Shown here: piece by piece, positions 1 to 8,358 of the stretch
Layout of the letters: every line of letters begins with the position of its first letter
How positions within the stretch are numbered: the stretch's first letter is position 1
DNA from: Thalassiosira profunda
Lineage: Eukaryota; Bacillariophyta; Thalassiosirophyceae; Thalassiosirales; Thalassiosiraceae
Direction: 5' to 3'
NCBI GenBank assembly: GCA_036939355.1
Contig: JALLAP010000879.1
Location: 1 to 14,581, forward strand
Length of the DNA: 14,581 nt
The notes under the pieces: generated by a model
Database searches by the model: none
What the model saw: the letters and a program-made list of their open reading frames with translations, nothing else
What the model was told of the DNA's origin: nothing
Program-made: the position numbers and the translations under genes

Positions 1-38
1 TGAAGCTCGCACTCACTTTGTATCCTCATTTGCGACAG

Positions 39-1538
39 GGCGGAGGTGGCGTTTTGGTGCCAATCTACATCCTCGTCATGCGCTTCTCGCCCAAGCACGC
101 CATTCCTCTGTCGAACATTACGGTGTTTGGGGGCGCGGTGGCCAACACCATTCTGAACGTGCGAAAAAGACATCCCTTGGCGGACCGGCCGCTGGTCGAT
201 TGGGATTTGATACTTGTAATGGAGCCGCTGACGATTGCGGGGGCACTGATCGGGGCATTCCTGAACAAACTGTTGCCCGAGGCAATATTGGTCATTTCCC
301 TCGTGGCGCTATTGACCTTCACGGCCTACAAAACGCTCAAGAAGGCGATACGCATGTACAAGGCCGAGACGAAGGCGCTGCTGGCCGAGCGGGGCCGGGC
401 CCGCATTCGGGAGGACGGCACGAAGGAGAGCGAGCTGGCAAGGATGGCACGGGAGATGGAGGAGGACGCAGATGAGGAGGAGGAAGAACACCAGGCCGCG
501 CCGCTCATGGGGAACGTGGGGAGGCACGAGGGGGACAATCCGGGAGATATGGAGATGAGCGCCGTGCCGAGTGGGGAGGAAGCGGGGGATGGTGACGAGA
601 AGGAAGAAGAGGGCGAGGGAGATGGGGATAATGACGAGGAGAATGGAACGGGCAGCGCGCCGCAGCACCGACCATCCTCCGTCGCCGACGACGATTCCAC
701 GTTCTCCTCGGCCCAGGACCTCAAAAATAAGGAGGAGCTCGCGCAAATACTCGAAGAGGAACGGCACATGCCCCCGGGGAACATCAAGGTGCTCGTGGCC
801 ATGTTCGCGGTGGTCCTGTTCATCAACCTCCTCAAGGGAGGCGGGGCCTTCAAATCGCCATTGGGGATTCGGTGCGGATCGCCCTCCTTCTGGGCCGCAA
901 ACGGGATCATGCTCGGGTTTATCGTGCTGGTGTCCACCTTCGCGCGGAGTTATTTGGTGCGTCGGTACGAGATCAAGGAGCGGTGCGGGTACCCTTATGT
1001 GGAGGGCGACATCAAGTGGGATCACCGGGCGACCGTCGTCTATCCCACGATATGTACCGCGGCCGGGTTCTTCGCGGGGATGTTCGGCGTCGGCGGGGGC
1101 AGTGAGTTGTCTGCCTGTTGCCCTGCTATGTTGTTTTGTGTTGCCCGTACTCATCTTCCTTCTTGATGTGCACAACTTGCAGTCGTCAAAGGGCCGTTGA
1201 TGCTGGCCATGGGAGTGCATCCGAAGGTCTCGTCCGCCAGTTCGGCGTGCATGATACTGTTCACGGCCTTTACAGCGACAACCTCATTCGTTGTGTTTGG
1301 GTTAATGGACATGGAATACGCCGCCGTCTGCATGACGTTGGGATTCGTGGCGACATTGGTGGGGCAGATTGGATTGTTTTACCTGATGCAGAAGTACCAA
1401 CGAAACTCGTACATCGCCTTTTCGATTGGAGGCATCGTGGCGTTGAGCGCATTCTTGATGACCGCACAGAGCCTGCTGAGCATGGCCGATTCCGGAGGGC
1501 CGAAGCCTCCCTCGGGGCTTTGCACGGGAAAGCAATGA
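39..1538 (+). CDS. TauE/SafE-family membrane anion exporter, 5'-truncated, two exons visible
   Basis: Putative sulfite/organosulfonate-type exporter of the TauE/SafE family, a multi-pass membrane protein. The window opens inside an intron: a pyrimidine-containing tract ends in CAG at 36-38 and coding sequence begins at 39 with the first Gly-rich family motif (GGGGVLVPIYILV), followed by FSPKHAIPLSNITVFGGAVAN. The exon runs 39-1101; an intron at 1102-1182 (GTGAGT...TTGCAG) splits an Ile codon; the second exon is 1183-1538, stop TGA. Splicing rebuilds the second family motif, FGVGGGIVKGPLMLAMGVHP. Between the two halves, nt 447-660 encode a strongly acidic Glu/Asp/Gly-rich hydrophilic loop, presumably cytoplasmic. 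Hydrophobic segments flank it on both sides. The N-terminal exon or exons lie outside the window. Family assignment is firm; the transported substrate is not visible from sequence. It converges on the LRR gene with 124 bp between stops. Confidence 0.88.
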
Positions 1539-1662
1539 AGGAAACTGAACAGGGGCGAACGCAGAAAAGTAAGGCCTTGTAAATAGAATCGCTTTATTCC
1601 CTAAACGATTTATTGAATGCCTCTCTACCAAATGTTCAACAGGATAAGATGCAATGTGTAGC

Positions 1663-3186
1663 CTATACCAAGCCCAACAACGGCGGCTCTTTCCAATTCC
1701 GCAGTAACTCGTAAAAGATGGAAAGTGGAACGACAAGGCCACCATTGACTTCCGGAAGGTCAGCGTCATCTTCCTCAGGATACGCAACGTTTGCTGACCT
1801 CTTGATGCGAGAAAATACCGCAGGCATAAGCTTGAAAGCACCGCCCCCAAGCTCTGCAACCACGTGATGCACGTTGGTCCCATCCATGTTTTTGGTGCTC
1901 AACAGTGAGTATATCTTCATCCGCATGTTTTCGTCTGGAGTTGCTTGCTCGTTGTCTTGTGTAGCATCCAGACCACAGTCCAGTTCCTCGAGGCAGCAGG
2001 TGTGATTGCAGTCAGCAATCGAAGCAAAGCCTCTGGGATCGATATCCAACATCCGTCAATAGACCGCTCCCCAAACGTAATTCTCTCAAATTGGTGTCGC
2101 GCTTCAGGCCATCTGCAATTGATCTGGCGTCACTATCGTTCAGGTGATTATGCTCCAGCCGCAAGATTTGCAGTGGGGGGTTGTCTGATAGGAAGGAAGA
2201 CAAGCGCTGGTCGCGGTGGCTCATAATGTTGTTGTCGTAGAGGTCAATCAGTGCACATTTTCTCCCAATTCCAGAGATGAGGGAGCAGAGGGTGTCATAG
2301 CCATTGAATTGACAACTTGCCCCAAGATTCACATCTTCCAAGAGATGTAGACGGTTGATTGCTGCAACAAGCAAATCCATGTCATCAGATTCATGGACGA
2401 CGTTGTTGTCCCACATGAATGATGACAAATTGGGATTGCGTTTCATGACCTCGACTGCAAACTCAATGCCAGCGCGAACGTCTGGAAATTGATTTGATGA
2501 TAGATGGAATTCTTTGAGATGCTTCCCTCGCAAAGCCGGGGCAAGCATATCCAAAACAGCTGGCGGCAACTGAATGCAAGATATATGAACGCGGACTGAT
2601 TGCACTTCAGAAGGCAGACAAAGCTGCAACGCATCCGCATACTCTCTCCAGTACGGAAGCATCATGTCATGATATGGCAGAGCGAATAGGCCGCCATCCG
2701 TCGGGTGGTGCAGATTTATCTCGTGGAATCTCGCTCCACTCCTCAACTTGCACGTTTCCTCTTGAGCTGCTTAAGGAATGCAAGCCTTTCTGAAATCTCG
2801 CGCCCATTCAAACCACGTACATTCTTCCCACTAATGAACGTGGTTGGCAGGGGATATTCCCACGTCTTCCCCTTCGAGAACGATCGCAACGACCTCTCCA
2901 GTGCTCCGCATCTGGCCTCCAAATATTGGCACTTGTCGTCAGAATCATGCAAACGCCGCCTCAAGTCGTCGATCTCAGCCTGCATAGACTCGCACTTGCC
3001 CTCGAGCTCGTCGTATCGACGGCACTTCTCCTCCAGCTCGTCGACTTTTGAGAGCCGGCGGTCCATCTCGCGCTGCATGCGCGCAAGCTCCGCCATCACC
3101 TCGTCTGATGTGTCCTGCGTTGCCGGAGCCACACCGTCGCCTTCCGCCGGCGATGCGACGCCACCGTCCGTCTTTTGACGCTTCAT
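1663..3186 (-). pseudogene. Coiled-coil + leucine-rich-repeat protein of a diatom-expanded family, two frame breaks
   Basis: Three overlapping open frames on the minus strand together give one recognisable protein. Piece 1 (3186-2743) starts MKRQKTDGG and has a long coiled coil rich in Glu/Arg/Lys/Cys, then a W-E-Y motif typical of the family. Piece 2 (2746-2012, entered without an ATG) has LRR-like repeats (IDLYDNNI, LQILRLEHNHLND, LRELRLGSG). Piece 3 (to 1663) carries the family's C-terminal part (FASIADCNHTC, FYELLRNWKEPP). The first break sits at an A-triplet (plus-strand TTT, 2755-2757), where one extra base would join the frames. The second, near 2030-2052, looks like a short deletion after the last LRR. 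No other stop interrupts about 1.5 kb, so the break is recent or partly a sequencing error. Function unknown; protein-protein interaction is likely from the LRRs. The family match is from memory of Thalassiosira proteins, not from a search. Confidence 0.6.
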
Positions 3187-3370
3187 TGCTAGCTGCGGGT
3201 TGGGGTTGGGGGTGGAGGGGCCCACTTGTGGGTGGCTGACGGGGGGCATTTTGCGGGCGCCCCCTTTGATGCCCGCCATCGCCTCTCTAGAATAAAGGGG
3301 GCATCCCCGGTCAGGGCAGAGAGGCACAACAGGTGTCTGGGGAGCAGTGGTCCACGAGCAGACTACTACG
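3187..3370. promoter_or_regulatory. Divergent spacer between the LRR gene and the coiled-coil gene
   Basis: This 184-bp interval separates two divergent start codons (ATG at 3186 on minus, ATG at 3371 on plus) and must contain both 5' UTRs and promoters. It contains an AT-rich TAGAATAAAG block (about 3287-3296) in an otherwise GC-rich, G-tract-rich stretch. I see no specific motif that I can name. Confidence 0.4.
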
Positions 3371-4447
3371 ATGGGAGGGCGGCGCGAGATCGAGATGGCC
3401 AAGCTGCGCCTCGCCGCCGCCAAGCGGCAGGCGTCGCTGGCCGAGCAGATGGCGGCATCAGCCAAAAAGGAGGTGGAAGACGCGGAGGCGTGCCTGAAGG
3501 ATGCTGAGCAGAGGTGGGAAGTCATTGATGTGGACGCAGACGATTGCCAAGGAAAGGATGGGGAGGCGAAGAAGCGGAGGAAGGTGTCCCTTTCGCCCGC
3601 GGGAACCAGTGGCGGGGCATCTGCTGCTGTCGCCGCAGCACCAAGCACAGCCAATGGCGCCGGCCGTGGCAGCACCGCGTCTGCGGCGAGCAATGCGATC
3701 AACATCGGCATCCCGCAGATGACTGCGACTGCTTCCAACCAGACCGCTGGGGGCGCAATGAGCAGCATTACCAGAGGTATGGTGCAGGCCCCTAACCATC
3801 ACCAGGCTCTGGCGTTGGAATTTCGTGCGGCTGTCAATGTCCACCGGGATTGTACGGTTCGGCTTCTCCAAGAATGTGCGACAAACGGTGAAGTGACAAT
3901 TCCAGTCCGCAAAATGACTGACGCGAGGATGAAAAGTATCCCATTGCTGAAAGATATCAGCCTCAGGATGAGCCAGTCCGGGGGCCCGTCGATGTCCAAT
4001 GTGGATGTGTTGCAATGGATTGCGGAGGCAGAGACGAATGCCATGTATCTGGCCGGAGAATCCCACGAAGTAAGCTTCTGCGTCACTGGGTGTGGCATTT
4101 TGGAGGCAAATGGACCCTACCGGCAGCGAATTGGTCCTCAAGGACATAACTTTGCCACGAGGGATGGTGTTCCTGTTTACAGCAAACAAGGGACATGGAC
4201 TGGAGAGGCGTCGTCGTTCCATTTCTTTCGTGACTTGGGCACGAAGAATTGGGTTATGGGTGTTTCGGGGAGGAACGGAGTGAACCTGTACCTATCGACC
4301 CACCCATCCACAGGGATGCTTCCTCCATTTTCTGGATGGGTTCCTACCGGCCATTTTGCGGCTGTGCCCTGCTTGAGTCTTCCCTCCGCCAAAGCAGCCT
4401 CCACTATCTCTAGGCTGATTGAGTACATGAGGCCCAATCAAAGCTGA
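3371..4447 (+). CDS. Coiled-coil protein with Thalassiosira-type C-terminal module, function unknown
   Basis: Single-exon gene of 358 residues. The first ATG is at 3371 (MGGRREIEMAKLRL); the open frame extends upstream only through a GTG and other non-ATG codons. Residues about 5-50 form an Ala/Glu/Lys coiled coil, followed by a basic KKRRK cluster (67-71) that could be a nuclear localisation signal, then a low-complexity Ala/Gly/Ser/Thr linker to about 130. A helical middle leads to a C-terminal module (about 234-340) with the pattern VTGCG..ANG.Y, then DGVPVYSK.G.W.G, then PP..GW near the end. I recognise this arrangement (an NG-Y, DG-P-YSK, W series) from many uncharacterised Thalassiosira proteins; its biochemical role is unknown. 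It lies head-to-head with the broken LRR gene, another member of a diatom-expanded coiled-coil class, and converges on the EBP1 gene. Confidence 0.75.
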   Translation: MGGRREIEMAKLRLAAAKRQASLAEQMAASAKKEVEDAEACLKDAEQRWEVIDVDADDCQGKDGEAKKRRKVSLSPAGTSGGASAAVAAAPSTANGAGRGSTASAASNAINIGIPQMTATASNQTAGGAMSSITRGMVQAPNHHQALALEFRAAVNVHRDCTVRLLQECATNGEVTIPVRKMTDARMKSIPLLKDISLRMSQSGGPSMSNVDVLQWIAEAETNAMYLAGESHEVSFCVTGCGILEANGPYRQRIGPQGHNFATRDGVPVYSKQGTWTGEASSFHFFRDLGTKNWVMGVSGRNGVNLYLSTHPSTGMLPPFSGWVPTGHFAAVPCLSLPSAKAASTISRLIEYMRPNQS

Positions 4448-4710
4448 GACTATTCGGGTGCGACTTGTGTGTCAAAGAAAGATACACTACATACTAGTAA
4501 TGGGAATTACAATCAATCGAACGAACCTGGTTCCTGTCCTTCTATCGATGAACCGCAATCCAGCACGTTGACTGTAGAATGCACTCCAGTATCCCGCGCA
4601 TGCTTACGTCGATGATGCTGCTCCACACTTTGCCACATGCATGTACCATCCCCCAATTCCTACCATTTCGTTTGTATCCCCAATTGTCGCCCCGAAACCA
4701 AGCCAAGACC

Positions 4711-6238
4711 TTAATTGCCCGACTTCTTCTTCTTCTTCTTTTTCGCCTTCTTCGCCGCCTTCTTGGCCGCGATCTCCTCCAACTCCTTCAGAATCGTTTG
4801 CGTCTCCTCGTCCGGCTGCTTGTCCGTCTTAAAATACTCCGGCATCTCCAGCCCCGTCACCCGCGACGTTCCCGACGGAAGCAGCAGCACCGTGCACTTG
4901 AAGTGCGCCACCTTGGCGTCCTTCTGCTCGTGCAGCACCGGGTACGGCGCCAGGAGGCCGTGGCTGAGGCACTCCGTCACCCCCATCCGCGCCGCGCGCT
5001 CGTCGTCGAAGTGCGCCAGCGTGAAGGGCAGCGTGGGGTACTGCTTGTCCACCACCGACAGGACGTACCGCGAGTTCTTCATCTTGAGCTTGTAGTTGGC
5101 CTCGACGTTGCGCTTGAAGACGGTGGTGCGGAGGACTCCGGACGGCCGGGGCTTGCCCTCGCCGGTGCTCATGGCGACGTCCACGGCGTACACCTCGGCC
5201 TGCTCGAAGGTGCACTCGTCGACCTTCTCCTCGCCCGCCTCGATCTCGTCGGCGGTGGGGTCCTTCAATGCCACCTCCTTCACGCCGTCGATGACGAAAC
5301 GCTTCATCTGGTGCATGCGCACGGAGGAAATGGCGTTGACGCCGTAGGCGCTCGCCACGCGGTTGACGACGTCGGTGACGGCAGTGTTCTTGGTACCAGC
5401 CTTGATGGAGGCCGCGGCGACGAGCATGGCGTTGTAGGCGGCCACCCCGAGGTTTCCCATCTCGGGATCGACCTCCGGGGTGCTCCCCGCGGCCTCGGGC
5501 ACAATGAGCGTGTGGGCCGCCACGGAGATATAGCCGTCGATGTGGCAGCCGAGATCGAGCTTCACAATATCGCCCGCCTTGAGCGGTTCCGTCTCCTCGC
5601 TCTCCAGCGGGGAGTGATTGCAAATGATGTCGTTGACGCTCACGCACACGGGAAACGCCACCCCACGCTCGATGACCGCTCCGTTGACCTTCTTGGTGTA
5701 CAGCTTCGACGCCGAGGTGTTGATGATGGTCGAGCCGAACTGTTGGATCACCAGAAATGAAGTAACGAGGGAAGTGGTCAGAAAAAGTTGCATCGCAGTC
5801 AGCTGTCAAATTTCAGGCAGGCGAAATTGACTGCCTGCCCATTCACACTGCCTCACCTTGCAGAGATCCAACACGCTGGCGCCAGGAACGCACTGCGAGA
5901 TCAGGCCAGTCAAGGCGAGGTTGACGATCTTGGACGCCTCCTGGTACTTGGTGCACACATCTCTGCGAGGAATTGCAAATCAAATGAATATGTGAGGATA
6001 AATAGCATATGAATATCAACAGCATGTGGCAATTGCAAATTTCGCGAGCAGCATAGGCAACAGCAGGTTCACGTCGACTGACGCCGAGGAGGTGCTCGGT
6101 GCATGGACACCAAAATGCCATCCCATGTCAAAGGATACCGCACGAAATGTGAACTCACGAGTTGGACAGGTCCGTGATCTCCTCCTCCTCCTTCTCCACC
6201 TCCTCGGCCGAGCTCATGCTGGATTCGTCGTCGCTCAT
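4711..6238 (-). CDS. PA2G4: Proliferation-associated protein 2G4 / EBP1 homologue (MetAP-fold), three exons
   Basis: EBP1/PA2G4 proteins have the fold of type 2 methionine aminopeptidase but are not active peptidases; they bind the ribosome and pre-rRNA and regulate growth and translation in plants and animals. Exons on the minus strand: 6238-6159 (ATG, acidic MSDDESSMSS start), 5962-5857 and 5739-4711 (stop TAA). Introns 5963-6158 and 5740-5856 have GTGAG donors and CAG acceptors. The spliced product is 404 residues, close to the usual length of about 390-400. Landmarks: VCTKYQEASKIVN (N-terminal helix), GVAFPVCVSVNDIICNHSPL (about 88-106), VKLDLGCHIDGY (121-132), and near the C-terminus HFKCTVLLLPSG. 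It ends in a Lys/Ala-rich tail (about 388-401), matching the family's RNA-binding/nucleolar tail. An in-frame ATG at 5793 lies in intron 2 and is not the start. It is divergent from the CbbY-like gene. Confidence 0.93.
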
Positions 6239-6467
6239 GGTTGCTGTGGGCGCTGGTGCCTTCACCTCGGAGTGTTCCAAGTGAAAGTGATGGCGTCTCG
6301 CGCCGAGAGGAGGGAGCAACAAAGAGAGAGGTTTGAGGCTGTTTGAGGCTCAGGTGAGCGGGACGGACGACAGACAGACTTGACTTTAAAATCTTTGCTG
6401 GATTCCTTCGTTCGCTCGCTCGGCAAACAAAAGCAAGCGAGCGAGCCGGCGGGGGACAAGTTGAACC
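6239..6467. promoter_or_regulatory. Divergent spacer between EBP1 and CbbY-like gene
   Basis: These 229 bp separate the EBP1 ATG (6238, minus) and the CbbY-like ATG (6468, plus). Visible elements are a perfect tandem 10-bp direct repeat, GTTTGAGGCT twice (6331-6350), a TTTAAAA element about 80 bp before the plus-strand ATG, and a 9-bp inverted repeat (TCGCTCGCT 6412-6420 / AGCGAGCGA 6436-6444, 15-nt loop) that would fall in the CbbY 5' UTR. Regulatory function is inferred from position only. Confidence 0.4.
6331..6350. repeat. 10-bp tandem direct repeat in the EBP1/CbbY spacer
   Basis: The decamer GTTTGAGGCT occurs twice in exact tandem, followed by CAGGTGAGC. It sits near the middle of the divergent promoter region, so a paired regulator site is possible, but nothing beyond the repetition supports that. 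Confidence 0.5.
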
Positions 6468-8188
6468 ATGCGACCCTTCCTCGCGGCCCTCGCCCTCCCG
6501 GCGGCGGCGGCCTTCGCCCCGCGACTCTCCGCCTTTGGCGGCGGCGTCTCCCTCGGCGCCGATGCCGCGCGCCTCTCGCCGCTGCGCGCCTCCCTCGAGG
6601 CCATCCTCTTCGACTGTGACGGCGTATTGGCAGATACGGAACGGGACGGCCATAGGCCGGCGTTCAACATTGCCTTCAAAGAAAATGGCATCGCCGAGGA
6701 GTGGGGCGAGGAGCGGTACGGCAAGCTGTTGGAGGTGGGCGGCGGGAAGGAACGGATGACGGCCCATTGGGTGAGTATCGCATATCTTGTGTCATTTGCT
6801 CGGTGCACCTGGTTGCAATGTCATTTGTTTGGCGCACCGATTGCAAATTCAGTGCTGGAGTTCGTATGAGCGGTTGCAGTTGCAACTATCACTCGTTTGT
6901 TGTGCAGGCAATCATTTGCATGTCCTTTCTAACCGCTGCTGTCGCTCCATCTAATCAGAACGAGGTGGGATGGCCGGAGCAGATCCCAGAGGAGGGCCGG
7001 GCCGACAAGATCCTGGAACTCCACCTCCGCAAAACCGACATCTTCATGGACCTCATCGACGACGGCAAAATTCCCCTCCGGCCGGGAGTGCTCCGCCTCG
7101 TCGACGAGGCCATCGCCAACGGCGTCAAACTGGCGGTGTGTTCGACCTCCAACGAAAAGGCGGTGAGCAACCTCGTCTCCACGCTGATGGGACCAGAGCG
7201 CGCGTCCAAGTTCCGGGTGTTCGCGGGCGACATGGTAAAAAAGAAGAAGCCGGCGCCCGACGTTTATCTGATGGCCGTAAACGAGATGGGGTTGGACAAG
7301 GAGCGGTGCGTCATCATTGAAGATAGCCACATTGGGGTTGGCGCTGCGGTGGCCGCGGAGATTGCGTGTTTGGTGACCAAGTCGAGCTATACGGCAAACG
7401 AGGATTTCACCGGCGCCAAGCTGATCGTGGAGGAGTTGGGCGACGATGCGGCGACGGGTGTTACGCTGGCGACGTTGACGGGATTGTTGATCGATGAGGA
7501 TGCTGCTGAGGAAGAGATCGAAGTCGGAACTTTCTCCCCACCAGCTTGGGACCGCGCGGGGCATGTTGAGACGACCGGCACATCTTGGACGGGTGCGAGA
7601 TTGGGTGACGGCCTTCCGAACAAGCCGGCGACGTACACCGCATCCGAAACGGTGCCAACATCCGAAACACGGAGCATCGGCGTGCAAATGGAAGACCACG
7701 TAGAAAAGGGAGGTGCGTCGTGGACCGGGGCGAGATTTGGGCAGGACACGCCGTTGAGCACTTCGGTGGCGTCCAAAGCTGTGGGGCCGCGAGGACTTGG
7801 CGTGCAAATGGAGGGTCACGTCGAGAAGGGCGGTGCGTCGTGGACCGGGGCGAGATTTGGACAGGACACGCCATTGAGTGCGTCAGAGACGTCCAAAGCT
7901 GTTGGGCCACGAGGCCTTGGCGTGCAAATGGAGGGGCACATCGACAAAGGTGGTACCTCCTGGACGGGTGCTCGGTTTGGGGACGAAAACATCAATCAAG
8001 CGCACGGATACACGGCGTCGGAAACGTACGAGTTCAAGACGAAGGATAAGAGCAGCGGCGCGGAGTGGGACTCGGCCGCGCACACAGAAGCGTCGGCAGG
8101 CGGTGAGAACGACGCTTGGAGTGGGGCCCGGTTCGGCGATGGCGCCCGCGGGAGGTGCTCTCCCACGCCGTCAAAGTGGCACGAATGA
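6468..8188 (+). CDS. cbbY: Plastid-targeted CbbY-like HAD phosphatase with C-terminal WTGARFG repeat tail
   Basis: CbbY phosphatases dephosphorylate xylulose-1,5-bisphosphate, a Rubisco misfire product that blocks the enzyme, in the plastid stroma. Exons 6468-6770 and 6959-8188; intron 6771-6958 (GTGAGT...ATCAG) is phase 0 and splicing gives AHW|NEVGWP. The product is 510 residues. Residues 1-18 are a signal peptide ending in AAFAP, the diatom bipartite plastid-targeting motif. HAD motif I is FDCDGVLADTE (nucleophile D49, D51), motif II CSTSNEKAV (162-170), motif III lysine K198 in KPAPD, motif IV IIEDSHIGV (D223). The catalytic domain ends near 285, the usual end for the family. The remaining 225 residues hold five W-[TS]-G-A-R-[FL]-G motifs, with Trp at 311, 356, 396, 436 and 488, in a Gly/Ser/Thr-rich, probably disordered tail. 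Substrate is assigned by family; the tail's role is unknown. Confidence 0.9.
7679..7980 (+). repeat. 120-bp tandem coding repeats in the CbbY-like tail
   Basis: Two complete 40-codon units (7679-7798 and 7799-7918) are followed by a third that matches through its WTGARFG motif (to about 7980). Each begins GVQME and contains H[VI][ED]KGG[AT]SWTGARFG. By hand count, units 1 and 2 share 25 identical codons, 11 synonymous changes and 4 amino-acid changes. More divergent copies of the motif lie at codons 7586 and 8117. Confidence 0.9.
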
Positions 8189-8358
8189 GTGTTCTTGCAC
8201 AAATGGACAGCTGCATTGGCTGCTGCACATCATTCTCTGGATCATGCTTGTTCGGCTGCGTGGAGCCTACCATAACTTTGCTCTACTAAGATCTATGTCC
8301 TCTCAATCACAAACCCTCACAATCTCTCATTCCAACAGCACAATTACAAGTCCTAACC

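Noticed and set aside
309..1220. Long minus-strand open frame across the exporter
   Set aside because: Antisense to a well-supported TauE/SafE exon; composition (His/Pro/Arg-rich) is that of a shadow frame.
4579..5760. 393-codon plus-strand open frame rich in Leu, Arg, His and Val
   Set aside because: It is the antisense shadow of the EBP1 gene, whose minus-strand frame matches a known family along its whole length.
5971..6040. AATTGCAAAT twice in EBP1 intron 1, with near copies in other introns (6840, 10292)
   Set aside because: Short, AT-rich, with a palindromic TTGCAA core; it also occurs in coding sequence near 5617, so intron-specific meaning is unsupported.
6412..6444. 9-bp inverted repeat just upstream of the CbbY-like ATG
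   Set aside because: Built from a simple CGCT/AGCG tetranucleotide repeat and short; I noted it within the spacer but do not claim a functional hairpin.
6780..6792. GCATATCTTGTGT in the CbbY intron, repeated at 10266-10278 in a J-protein intron
   Set aside because: One or two 13-bp matches are expected by chance in a window this long, and similarity stops a few bases outside.
6929..7819. 296-codon minus-strand open frame
   Set aside because: Antisense to the CbbY-like gene, whose HAD motifs and splice sites are clear.
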